NCBI RefSeq assembly: GCF_026151205.1
Contig: NW_026971793.1
Location: forward strand, 1 to 54,016
Direction of reading: 5' to 3'
Origin: Bolinopsis microptera
Taxonomy: Eukaryota > Ctenophora > Tentaculata > Lobata > Bolinopsidae
DNA length: 54,016 bases
Within the stretch, counting starts at the first letter, position 1, and the number at the start of each line of letters is the position of its first letter. The notes under the pieces were generated by a model. It was given only the letters and a program-made list of their open reading frames with translations, ran no database searches and was not told where the DNA came from. Shown piece by piece: positions 1 through 11,735 of this stretch. The position numbers and the translations under genes were made by a program.

Positions 1-385
1 CTTATACTCATACCAGTAGTCTTAATGGCATGTGTTGGACAGATTTTTGTCATGACAATTTTTCGCCATATTTACCCCTCTAGAAAATGACAACATCGTT
101 TAAATCTTTCGCTGTCATGACCAAATATACCAAAATACCTCATGTAGGTCCAAAATTTTTATCCAGAAACATAAGTTACATGTTTTACTCCAACCTAGCA
201 GTAACAGATCCCATTAGTATCGCTTATCTTGGTTAGAAATGTATCCACTAACATGACCTATATTTTGGGGGCCACCTATATTCTGGGGGCCATATACCCG
301 TATCTGGTTTTTTAAATCGAAACATCACTAATTGTTAACTTGGTAATTTAATGATATTTTGTAAATTCCATTCCCCATATTACAG

Positions 386-470
386 CCTGAAAGGAAAGGA
401 GAAGATGGACAAAGTCAACAGACAACTTGCGACCGCATTGGCGGAGAAGAACAAGAAGTCTGCGCAGTAA
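386..470 (+). CDS. Last coding exon of an unrecognised gene
   Basis: An acceptor (CATATTACAG) is followed by an open frame to TAA at 468-470. The first base completes a codon split by a phase 2 intron, and 27 full codons follow. The encoded tail is short, highly charged and lysine-rich, includes KEKMDKVNRQLATALAEKNK, and ends K-S-A-Q. A basic helical C-terminus is the only visible property; there is no membrane segment or known motif. The upstream exons lie outside the window, so 1-385 is read as intron. No AATAAA is obvious close downstream. I do not recognise the family. The ARF gene follows 1.7 kb later on the same strand. The splice site and codon texture make a real exon likely. Confidence 0.6.
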
Positions 471-2142
471 ACCATGTACAAATACCATGTTCAACTTCAA
501 CACTTCATACACTATACACGTGTTTATACAATGTACACGTGTATAAAATGTAGAATGTATGAGTTATGTAGCAGAACATGTACTTCCAATGTTGTTTACT
601 TAGTAGTGTCTCGACCAATGAAGTGACTTGAAAACTCTCCCGCCTCGAGGAGAGACTCAATGTGAAAATAATGCATTTTACGCTTTTTATACGCAAAACC
701 TGTACTTTTGTTAAAATATATATAACCGCATAACATAATACTGTGATCTGACATTGAGTTTAGTGTTTAACGACGAGAAGCACTAAAGAGTAGAAATAGT
801 AGGCGGTGTATTCAATATCCTTTAATCCTACTAGCTACCATTTCTGTAGAATTCAGCTTGGAATGTTCTTATGATATTATGTTTCATAACTGCTGCTAGT
901 TTCGTAATACATAAGTAAAACGTATTTTGTACACAAGTTTAAACCTTTTTTGAGAACATTTAGTATGATTTTATTGCCATTACTCGATTTCAAGTGACGA
1001 TATTGGTGATATATGTTATATTAGTGCTGCTGAGGATATAGTACAGAGGCAAGTACATTAGGAAGGGGTTAAGTGATCAGTCAGACAAGTTTTGAGGCAC
1101 AGATTATGTAGAATATGAAATTATAAGTGTCCATTTGTTGTGTTAACTAGTTTTAATTTTTGTTTTAATATTCGATGCGAGTGATTTTTATATTGCATTC
1201 ATTTAACACACATGCGCAAAACCCGATTTCACGTTTTTTAAAACGTGAAACATCTGATTTTACCGAGTTAGTTATACCACTGCAAGTCCTTTTATTGTCA
1301 AAAGATGTTAGGTGTGTTTTAAATATTCATCGTTCATTCGAACAAAACGTTGTTTTCGTAAGTTGTGCTATTTTGTAGAGAATTGGGATCATGATTCATG
1401 ATGAAGCAAATTGACCATTAATTCAGCTATCAATTCGATATAATTCAATTGTTCGTGAATTGTACGGTTTTATCAATGGCTTGATCCACTTGAAATTATA
1501 ATTAAATGTGTGAATTTGTTTACAGTTATGTTTTACTGCTTCTTATAATCATCTACTTTTGATGGAATTGGTCTACTAAAATGTAGACATGGAATTGGTA
1601 TACTAAAATGTAGACATGGATCGAAATGGCTGTTGAAAAGTGTCATCCGCGATCAATACAATTTTGGCATTCTCCTTTACAGATAAGATTGGTATATCTT
1701 CTTATCAATTTGAATGTATCTAGATAACAGAAAGTATCGGCAACTAATATTGAATACAGATGGCACTTTTTAATAGCCCTTTCTATCCATCTATCTACCG
1801 GCCAATTGATCCACCAATGATATCACATATAGGTCACCCTCTTTGTTTCACCTGTTGTAACGATTTTACATGTGGTCAAACAAATTTACCAATTTCTATT
1901 TCAATTTCAACTTATGTTGATTGTTTACCAATGATAATGACTACGATAGTAGATTACCAACTAGTTTGACCGCTGAGGACATGTTTTATGTTACTAGGTT
2001 GTTGATGTTTTGTTGCCATAAAAGCATGCAGAAGTACCTAGTGAAACTGTGAAAGTGGGGAACGTATCATTCTAACATTCTTTTTACACCAGTTGTAGAA
2101 TTAAATTGATCATCTAAATTGAACAAATACTCTTTTCTAGCG
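471..2142. other. Intergenic stretch, no gene seen
   Basis: AT-rich sequence between the end of the first gene and the ARF start codon. Short open frames occur on both strands but have no recognisable product and no splice context. The stretch should contain the promoter and 5' untranslated exon of the ARF gene. TCTTTTCTAG at 2131-2140 is a good splice acceptor just before the ATG, so a 5' UTR intron probably ends there. A short direct repeat of about 30 bases around 1571-1619 (GGAATTGGTxTACTAAAATG) is also present. Confidence 0.5.
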
Positions 2143-3817
<1,675 letters not shown>

Positions 3818-4263
3818 ATCACAGCTTTTATCTATTAGTGCAATCTAAGCCCCCGAAACGCATTTGTTTGTTAAACCGAAGACTGTATTCCTGGATAAAA
3901 CAGATTAGTTTGAGCGTGATTTTCTTTTTCAGAAGAATGTTATAGTTTATCATACTTAAATAGTTAAATAGACTATCTCTTTGGATCACTAAATAACTTA
4001 AATTACGGTAAGCATCTCAATTTGCCCTCTTTTTACGAATTTAGTTGAAACTATTAATGTATCACATTGGTAGTTGGGTTACCGTTCTTGATAGGCCATC
4101 CTTTTACGATTTACAGCGTTAACTTTTGTGGGCCATGCTAAGTTTAAAGCGAAGTGTTCTGATTTCTTTAAATGAGGAACTTGATAATCTATAAAATCTA
4201 TAAAATAATAGAGCATGGTGAGCTCTTCGCAATGTCGATCTGTATAATAATTCTATGTAGATT

Positions 4264-4269
4264 AATAAA
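4264..4269 (+). promoter_or_regulatory. Candidate poly(A) signal of the ARF gene
   Basis: AATAAA 447 bases after the ARF stop codon, the first perfect hexamer downstream. A second one near 4622 lies inside repeat A and is less likely to be used. Confidence 0.4.
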
Positions 4270-4387
4270 TTTGATATTCAGGGTTTATTATGTAATAATG
4301 CCCGCTCAGTGCAGTGCACGGCGGGACAATCATTATTCACTTTAGAATTAGACATTCTGGGATCTGTTTTGTTTATCGCATTGTAAG

Positions 4388-4770
4388 TTCAAATTGAGCT
4401 AATCGAGCAGTTAGTTAGGGTAGTGACGTCACATGTCGTGCTTTAATCTGCGAAAATTGTGTTTACTACGGCACCCCCAATTTATGTTTCTGTTTGATTG
4501 TAAGTTTCAATTTGAATTTATTTATTTTTGATTTTATGACAAGATGTGGTATTATTTGGACTCACATTTCGCACATTGGGTTTGTTTACGAAGAATCAAA
4601 AAGCATTTAGTTAAAGCTTAGAAATAAAACATGAAAATATCTATTGTTAACATATATATATATTATATATATATATAAGGTATCCCTACGTTCAATCTCT
4701 TAAATTTTCCGTAAAGCAGATGTTGGCAGCGGGGAATGGAACACGTTGCTGCAGACAAATTGTAGGCCAC
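4388..4770 (+). repeat. Direct repeat, copy A (LTR-like, flanks Penelope remnant)
   Basis: Copy A of a ~375 bp direct repeat whose copy B is at 5121-5490. Both begin TTCAAATTGAGCTAATCGAG, carry the CRE-like palindrome TGACGTCA, share the block TCAATCTCTTAAATTTTCCG, and end ACAAATTGTAGGCCAC. They differ by a few substitutions, and a TA microsatellite occurs only in copy A. The repeats bracket a hairpin-rich segment and a GIY-YIG endonuclease fragment, as the pLTRs of a Penelope-like element would. Confidence 0.85.
4652..4677. repeat. TA microsatellite
   Basis: Run of alternating A and T with one interruption. It is present in copy A of the direct repeat and absent from the matching place in copy B. 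Confidence 0.85.
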
Positions 4771-4804
4771 GAGGAGTGGATTTGGCAGTTAGTTAACCAT
4801 ATTA

Positions 4805-4905
4805 CGGGTGATACTCGTAAAATATTTGCTCCAAATATTAGTGACCGTCGACGAGTCCAACTCGGCGCGCGTCTTGGTAGGTTATAAACCTACAAGCAGT
4901 TATTA
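4805..4905 (+). repeat. Dispersed hairpin-rich repeat, copy 1
   Basis: Shares with 19251-19355 the block CGTCGACGAGTCCAACTCGG followed by CGCGCGTC, then a hairpin with stem GTAGGTT/AACCTAC. CGAGT..ACTCG forms a second small hairpin. The segment lies immediately before a Penelope-like endonuclease fragment. Such elements often carry hammerhead ribozymes in their terminal repeats. The 3' part here (GCGCGTC then YTGG) resembles the cleavage-site side of a hammerhead, but no clear CUGANGA and GAAA core is visible. Confidence 0.6.
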
Positions 4906-4932
4906 TTAGCTGCCTGACTCTCTAACATTTAA

Positions 4933-5115
4933 ATGTCATCATTTCGCCTGAAGCGGTACCGAAATAGAACCAAACTGTCAGAGAAGATCTGGTCCTTCAA
5001 AGACCGTAAGTTAGAATTCAGGATCGAATGGACAATAATCAGACGTGGACACGGATACAGAGCCGGCCAGAACAGCTGTGATCTGTGCACGTCTGAGAAA
5101 TTAGAAATCTTACTG
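4933..5115 (+). pseudogene. Penelope-like retroelement, GIY-YIG endonuclease domain fragment
   Basis: About 61 open codons. The fragment begins SSFRLKRYRNRTKLSEKIW, continues through LKR/KDRKLEF/EWTIIRRGHGYRAGQ, and ends in a zinc-knuckle-like C-D-L-C-(TSEK)-LEILL. This pattern is typical of the C-terminal GIY-YIG endonuclease of Penelope-like elements, where SSFxLxxYRNxTxLSxxxW, a KW-I-I-R and CxLCxxEK occur in that order. The amino half of the domain (the GIY and YIG strands) and all of the reverse transcriptase are missing. The frame runs straight into direct repeat B at 5121. It is therefore an internally deleted copy. The assignment rests on remembered family patterns. Confidence 0.75.
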
Positions 5116-5120
5116 TTTTA

Positions 5121-5490
5121 TTCAAATTGAGCTAATCGAGCAGTTAGTTAGGGTAGTGACGTCACATGTCGTGCTTTAATGTTTAATCTGAGAAAATTGT
5201 GTTTACAACGGCACCCCAGATTTATGTTCCTGTTTGATTGTAAGTTTCAATTTGAATTTATTTCATTTTGAATTTATTGACAAGATTTGGTATTATTTGG
5301 ACTAATATTTCGCACATTGGGTTTGTTTACGAAGAATCAAAAAGCATTCAGTTAAAACTTGGCAATAAAATAAGAAAATATCTATTGCTAACATACAAGG
5401 TATCCCTACGTTCAATCTCTTAAATTTTCCGTAAAGCAGATGTTGGCAGCGGGGAATGGAACACGATGCAGCAGACAAATTGTAGGCCAC
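5121..5490 (+). repeat. Direct repeat, copy B (LTR-like)
   Basis: Second copy of the repeat at 4388-4770. Its left edge follows the endonuclease fragment after only a few bases, and its right edge coincides with the end of copy A (TGTAGGCCAC). It has a small insertion (TTTAATG) relative to copy A and lacks its TA tract. Confidence 0.85.
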
Positions 5491-5827
5491 ATTATCAGTA
5501 TCCTCCTTATGCTTACAGTAGCACCTACCACTTTGTCACAAACGCACAGCTAGGCGTGTGAGGAAAAAACCTCCGAAATTTCTTTCAAATAACCAATAAT
5601 GAATCAAAAGGGGCGGTTTGGATGAAAAATCTTTCAAGGTTACCAAGTTAAAAATGTATTTAGATGGCAGCACCATTGCTAATGTAGAAAAGCTATGATA
5701 AATCAAGGACAAGATGACTATTATTGCATTGCCAATTGCTAATTTAGCAAATTATTCTCATAGGTGAACTTAATTTAATCAATTCGAGATTGAGATTCAA
5801 AAATAAATGTTGACTTTGTTAAAATAT
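5491..5827. other. Short intergenic stretch, nothing recognised
   Basis: AT-rich sequence between repeat B and the 3' end of UBE2I. No open frame of note and no repeat identified. Confidence 0.5.
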
Positions 5828-5833
5828 TTTATT
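5828..5833 (-). promoter_or_regulatory. Candidate poly(A) signal of UBE2I
   Basis: TTTATT on the + strand, i.e. AATAAA on the - strand, 262 bases downstream of the UBE2I stop codon. It implies a 3' UTR of roughly 280 bases. Confidence 0.5.
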
Positions 5834-6094
5834 ACGATGGCAAATCAAAATGTTAATTTATAAAAAGCAAGGAGCTCACAGCAAACGTTAATCTCTGACA
5901 CATCCAACTCAGGGTATGAATTTAAAATTAAGTTAGTCTCGACTCCAGTCCTATGTTGAGTGGAGTCATGTCTCCATTCTCCAAGTCCGAAACTTTCGTG
6001 CTCAAGAAGATTTGAAACAAGGAATCGCTTCCTTCCGTCCACTTGCAATGAGTATAGGCGAGAGAATTTGAGGATGGCGTTGGAGAGAGAGAAC

Positions 6095-8585
6095 TTAACG
6101 AGGAGTGAATTTGGCAGCTTGCTGTCTGACCCTCTTATCATACTCTGCTCGGTTCTGGGTGAAGATGGTGTAGGCTTCTGCTTGAGCTGGGTCTCTTATG
6201 TTGGGGGTGTCGAGCAAATCCTGAGAGGATGTTTGTTATTGAGTTGTATGGACCGCTTCTTACATAAAATCGAATATGTTCTGATGATAGTATGCACATA
6301 TGTACTATTGACGGGACCGTTCACATATTGCATAAGACAGAAATTTGAAAATTTTAAAGCCCTTTCCCCTTCCGCAATCACTATTACAAATCACGCTAGC
6401 GTATTAGTATTCCCAAAACCACCTGCCCTAAGTTACTAGTTACTAGTAACGTAACATATGAGCTATCACCAACCTTATCTTTGGTGACTCAGTGACTGTC
6501 ATTATACAGTCGGCCGGGGGCTCAGTCATGTGTATAATTAGGATTTTCTAATACCTCTCTAAAATACTGATTTTAACTAACCAAATTGTGGCTGGACGGG
6601 GATCATCGTTTATTAATAGGTGTTATTCAATGGGATAAATCAGTAACTTTTAAAGGGGTTGCAACGGACTATAATACGCGACTAGGAACGGGCTAACTTA
6701 TTCGTAGTTCTTAAGATTTTAAATTTGGTGGGGTTCACAAATTATGACTCTAGTGATGCCTTCTCTAAACCCCCATCACACCCCATGATGTGGTGGTACC
6801 GCGACAATTGACCCCCCGACAATTGACCCCCTATGTAATTACACTGGGGTCAATTGTCGCGAAATCTAGGGTTTAGTACGAAAATTGACCCCCGACAATT
6901 AACCCCCCGACAATTGACCCCCTATGTAATTACACTGGGGTCAATTGTCGCGAAATCTAGGGCTTAGTACGAAAATTGACCCCCCGACAAATGTAATTAA
7001 ACTGGGGTAAATTAATCTGGTTAGGGTCAGGGTTAGGGTCAGGGTTAGGGTTAGGGTTGGGGTCAGGGTCAGGGTCAGGGTCAGGGTCAGGGTCAGGGTT
7101 GTATTAAATTATATTTTTGGGGGTCAATTGTAAGAGGGTCAATTGTCGGGGGGTCAATTGTCGGGGGGTCAATTGTCGGACGGTCAATTGTCGGGGGGTC
7201 GATTGTCGGGGGGTTAATTGTCGGGGGGTTAATTGTCGGGGGTCAATTGTCGGGGGGTCAATTGTCGGGGGGTCAATTGTCGGGGAGTCAATTGTCGCCC
7301 ACCCGATGTGGTAATCATTACCACGTGGGATCGTTACATACCTCGTAAGCTATTTCATACCCCTCTTATCTCAGTAAGCCACTTAAATAATACATTATAA
7401 TAACTATTATACGTTACAATAGCTATTGTGCACAAATTACACTAGTAGGCTAATCCAAACACATATCTTGGCACCCTGCCTAATTGTCCGGTATACAGGG
7501 TGGTCATTTACTCTGGGCCACCCTGTATATTCTGATCTCGATCCTGGAGCTATGTGGTAAGCTTTCTCCCTAAACCAAATCCAAATACTCCATACCCCTA
7601 ACCCGGGCTAGCTTTCGTTAAATGTGGAAAATCCCCATCTAACTATTGTACAGGTCACATTGTATCGAGAATTCTATAGCCTTCAGTGACATTTGTGATG
7701 TGCCGTGATATCGAACCAGTGGGAACCCTCTTACCAAATCAGTCGTCATATCACAGCAAAACTTTATAGCTTTCCCTTGCCCAGAAAAACTGGTTGGGTG
7801 TAGGTGACTTTTTCAATTGCGCATCTCGATTTAATCTACATTTCTCCCTCACCTGAATTCCGAGCAGTATCTGTTTGATTGTCACCGCTGGTCTCCAATC
7901 CTTCTCTTCGTCAAGTAGTGACAAACACACTGTCGGGTAATTATCTCAAATAAATTAATTATCTCAATTAAATGTATGGGATTTGTGAAATGTAAGAAAC
8001 CCCAGACTGTAAACTACCCAAACTAGGAACAATTAATGAATTAACAGCAAAGTTCACACCCAGGACACTATTTCGGTGAAGAAATATGTTAATCGGTAGA
8101 GATTCAGAGTACGACAATACAAATAGTCGTACAGATTTATAAAATAATATCCGTAGTTGCTAAGAAACTGTAATTAATTTCCCTCCTACCATACCTGTCC
8201 CAGACGGGTAAACGTTAGGGTGGAATAAAGGGGGCTCGAACTTGCACTTGGGTGGCGTTGTGGGGTAATCGTCTTTAAATATCATCCTCAGCTTGTACGA
8301 CCCACCGTCCCACGCAGTAGACTTTTTACCTGAATACATTATACATCATGTGATGCTGAAGTACTAGAACTGCAATATTCTATTTTAGACATTACAGCAA
8401 CTAACCAAAAACAAAACAAAACTGGTGAAATAAGGAGTGGTTTTACCTGGTATGGAGCATTCCCAATTCATGAGATTCAGAGTTCCATCACTGTTTTTAA
8501 TTGGCTTGGCAACGAAACCGAATGGGTGATCTTTTCTCCAGGCCTTTCGTTCCTCTTGCAGTCTACCCAATGCTATACCCGTCAT
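6095..8585 (-). CDS. UBE2I: SUMO-conjugating enzyme UBC9 (UBE2I), complete, four coding exons
   Basis: E2 enzyme that accepts SUMO from the SAE1/UBA2 E1 and passes it to substrate lysines, mainly in the nucleus. Coding exons in transcription order are 8585-8447, 8329-8195, 7929-7853 and 6220-6095; phases fit (1, 1, 0) and the total is 158 residues, identical in length to human UBC9. The N-terminus reads [20 protein letters not shown] with the conserved basic SUMO-binding patch. [18 protein letters not shown] and [20 protein letters not shown] follow; HPN precedes catalytic Cys93, which is in place. The tail is [20 protein letters not shown] then [15 protein letters not shown] possible 5' UTR acceptor (GATTTTAG) lies just upstream of the ATG. 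The last intron (6221-7852) contains the inverted minisatellite at 6803-7297. Fully intact. Confidence 0.97.
6803..7297. repeat. Inverted minisatellite array (CGACAATTGACCCC) in UBE2I intron 3
   Basis: The left half has two CGACAATTGACCCC-type hairpin units. In each, CGACAATTGACCCC and GGGGTCAATTGTCG are perfect inverted partners around a ~15 base loop containing TATGTAATTACACT, joined by GAAATCTAGGGTTTAGTACG. The right half (7117-7297) is a run of about eleven GGGGGGTCAATTGTCG units, the reverse complement of the left motif. A telomere-like array lies between the halves, so the whole is a large palindrome. G/C run length varies between units. Confidence 0.9.
7019..7100 (+). repeat. Telomere-like interstitial repeat (TTAGGG/TCAGGG)
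   Basis: Tandem GGGTTA and GGGTCA hexamers, about thirteen in a row, first mixed and then pure GGGTCA. TTAGGG is the canonical metazoan telomere unit; TCAGGG is a variant. The array sits at the centre of the inverted minisatellite inside an intron, so it is interstitial. Confidence 0.9.
7496..7525. mobile_element. Minimal 30 bp inverted-repeat remnant of the 14.0 kb MITE family
   Basis: CAGGGTGG and CCACCCTG, inverted, enclose only about 14 bases and are flanked by TA on both sides. The termini match those of the 690 bp element at 14036-14725 (CAGGGTGGGCC..). It looks like an internally deleted copy or a tip-to-tip remnant. Confidence 0.6.
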
Positions 8586-9242
8586 ATCCTACTAAAATCA
8601 GCGGGTTAGAGAGAAAGAACAAGCGTGCTACCGCTAAATTGGTCTCAGCGCGCAGTAAAATCATTTATTTTGGTAGAAATTCAGAACCTTTCACAAGAAA
8701 ATGGCACAAATTTTGCCGCCCAAAACGGAGGCTAAAAATGGGACACCAGGCTATTAATTTTATGAAACGATGCAACGATGCAAAGGTAATAAACCGAGTA
8801 AAAAACAGATAAGATCAGATGAAAAAATTTGTATAAAATTTAAAATCAGGTAAATTATCAACACTAGATATTAATGATCATTGATTTAAGTGTAATAAAA
8901 AATCTAAATATAGATTTTGCCTTTTCCCATTTCACACTATAATAATAAAAATAATCAGATATTGTCTATCCACCCTGACTATAAAAATTCATAATGCACA
9001 CTGAAACTCGACAATAAAAATAAAAAACGGGCACAAAATAAAATGTATAAATAAACACGCATGCCCAAATTAGTGTAACATCCTTAAAATTTATCTATGT
9101 TGCTTACTTTACAATAATTGGGGTGCAACCCCCGCCCTGAACCCCCATAAAATAGGATGCACCCCTAGAAATATTTAAAAATTTGAAGCAACCCCTCTTG
9201 AACTTGAATGATAAGTGATCTTATTGAGTGAGCTAAAAACTA
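8586..9242. other. Spacer between UBE2I start and the armadillo gene's stop
   Basis: About 650 bases, both neighbours being on the - strand. It should hold the UBE2I promoter and first exon, and the 3' UTR of the armadillo gene. A - strand AATAAA (TTTATT at 8664-8669) and other A-rich tracts are possible poly(A) signals. No coding exon was recognised. Confidence 0.5.
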
Positions 9243-9745
9243 TCAGTGATCGGATATTAGGCGATATATCTGATTAGCAATTTCGAGGTTATCGTTATCT
9301 TCACTACTGGATAAAACCGTGCCAATACCTCGCATTAGTTCGTCGTCAAATTTACAGTCTGAAAATAACAATTTTGTAAGTACTACAATTTAACAGTAGT
9401 AAACTTAGCGATACAAAAAATGAGTTTCTTATTAAAAACGAATTACCAAATATAAATTATGTATTTTGTTGCAAGCCCTCTGCCCTGGTGAACAGAACTA
9501 TAATTCTTAAGGGTTTATTCGTAATACAATATCACCAGTCGCTAAAGTCACTGACGTGTTTCAGAGTTCCAGACTTAAGGGATAATTCTCAAAGTGTAGA
9601 AACACGGAGAATAATAGCAATGTTTTTACAAACCGTTGTAGCAAATGTATACTCGTCCATGTACACCTGAAGATAATGCTGGAGTTGAACGTTCTTAGTA
9701 CTGCAAGAAAGAATCGCAAAAGATTCTAACTGTAGCATGTGAACT

Positions 9746-9994
9746 CAGTGATCGGCCGGGGTCCCAGCTCAAAAATGCCCCCCCCCCCCTAGCCACGGCC
9801 TAAAATCTTTAATATTTGGCAAGGAAATTATATCTCTGATTGAAAATCATCTAAATTATTTCCACAATTTTGAAATTGAGAGGGAATGCTGGAAGTGAAA
9901 CAACTCTCCCGACAGTTTAAGATTAATTATATTACCGGCCGATAACATCACGGCAAGAGATAATCTCCTTGGCCCGTGCCCGGTCCGATCACTG
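9746..9994. mobile_element. 249 bp MITE-like element inside the armadillo gene's last intron
   Basis: Ends are inverted: CAGTGATCGGCCGGG on the left and, read backwards, CAGTGATCGGACCGGG on the right, with one indel. No coding capacity; the interior has a run of C. No convincing target duplication is visible (left flank GTGAACT, right flank GTGCAGG), so the superfamily is undetermined. Confidence 0.6.
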
Positions 9995-11054
9995 GTGCAG
10001 GCTCTCATTTTACAACCTTAATATGTGACAAGGTGCGAGTAGTGGTATCATGTGTAAGTTTCAGCCCCAGAATAGCTAGTCATTAAAATAATAAGCGACG
10101 CGAAGTATTCAATATTTGTATATTTCAGTTTTAATCAATTTAAAAAAGGTGCAATACGAACTCACAAGAGTTAAATCAAACACCATATCAGAGCAGGTCA
10201 TGTTGATGAGTATCTTCAGGCAACTTAACACTATGTCGTATTGATACTGAAATATATTTTATAATAAACATTATCGAAACATTATATTTGACTTCAAGCC
10301 CCCTGGTAAAATAGGTCAGTCTATTATTTTTATCATTTTGCTCACAGTCACACACTGTTTAATTTAACTTCGGCAAATTTGACATCTGCAAAAAAGTGTT
10401 TGGTGAAGCACTGGGGTTTAAAATTCATACACAAACTTACATTGATTTGAGGTGTATAGAGTGACAGTATCTGAGGAATAGCTCTGAGGTTGTATTCAGA
10501 AATGATGATGTCCTGGTGAGAGGTGATGTTCACCAGGAGGTTTAGAATATTTCGCAGTATTTCAACATCTTCCTGCTCCTGCGCAAAGCGCTTCACACAG
10601 AAGTGGTAATTACAGGCTGGTGGGATATTGATTTTTTATTATATCTCATAATGTACATTTTGTAGGTACATTGTACAATGTGAGATGTACATAGTACATC
10701 TGGAGGCAGGGACAAAAGGATTTCGCGATTATTTTTGGCCAAATTTCGCGATACCGCGAAATTTAACAGGCTATACATTAAACTATACATAAAATTTGTC
10801 GGCGGAGAATGGGAAATTTCGCGATTTCGTACATGCGCGAATCCTTTTGTCCCTGTCTGGAGGTGGTATAACAGGCTAGTGGGATATTGATATAATAATT
10901 AAGATTATTGTGTGGGAGAGAGTTACATTGCAGGATTGGGGTGTAAACTCGCGATACTAATATTAAGGTGTTATCTTGTACAAGATTGGGGGTGCACGTC
11001 AACAATGAAATATAAGGAGTGAACTTACAGTGCAAGATAGGGGGAGTTTAAAGT

Positions 11055-11735
11055 AAGATCGAGGGTGAAAGGTAAGTGCTATTAGGGTGAAAGGTTAGTG
11101 TATTCAGGGTGAAAGGTAAGTGCTATTTAGGGTGAAAGGTAAGTGCTATTTAGGGTGAAAGGTTAGTGCTATTCAAGGGTGAATGTAAGTGCTATTTAGG
11201 GTGAAAGGTAAGTGCTATTTATGGTGAAAGGTAAGTGCTATTTAGGGTGAACTTTAGGTGCTATTCAGGGTGAAAGGTAAGTGCTATTTAGGGTGAAGGT
11301 AAGTGCTATTTAGGGTGAAAGGTAAGTGCTATTTAGGGTGAAAGGTAGTGCTATTTAGGGTGAAAGGTAAGTGCTATAAGGGTGAAAGGTAAGTGCTATT
11401 TAGGGTGAAAGGTAAGTGATTATTTAGGGTGAAAGTAAGTGCTATTTAGGTTGAACAGGTAAGAGCTATTAGGGTGAAAGGTAAGTGTATATAGGGTGAA
11501 AGGTAAGTGCTATTTAGGGTGAAAGGTAAGTGCTATTTAGGGTGAAAGGTAAGTGCTATTTAGGGTGAAAGGTAAGTGCTAATTAGGTTGAAAGGTAAGT
11601 GCTATTTAGGGTGAAAGGTAAGTGCTATTAGGGTGAAAGGTAAGTGCTATTTGGGTGAACTTTAGGTGCTATTAAGGGTGAAAGGTAAGTGCTATTTAGG
11701 GTGAACTTTAGGTGTATTCAGGGTGAAGTTACGCG
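11055..11735 (+). repeat. ~23 bp minisatellite, about 29 copies
   Basis: Tandem array with unit AGGGTGAAAGGTAAGTGCTA plus TTT. Copies differ by one- or two-base indels, and an ACTTTAGG variant replaces AAAGGTAAG in three units. It lies in the intron between exons 3 and 4 of the - strand armadillo gene. Almost every unit contains GGTAAGT on the + strand. Confidence 0.95.

Noticed and set aside
4853-4905. A definite hammerhead ribozyme call
   Set aside because: No convincing CUGANGA plus GAAA core can be laid out on either strand; kept only as a lead.
5960-6439. 159-codon + strand open frame
   Set aside because: Antisense to the last UBE2I exon and its 3' flank.
7117-7314. 65-codon open frame with repeated GVNCRG
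   Set aside because: It is only the GGGGGTCAATTGTC minisatellite translated; no start context or splice evidence.
11055-11735. CRISPR-like array
   Set aside because: Units are directly adjacent with no unique spacers; it is a minisatellite in an animal intron.
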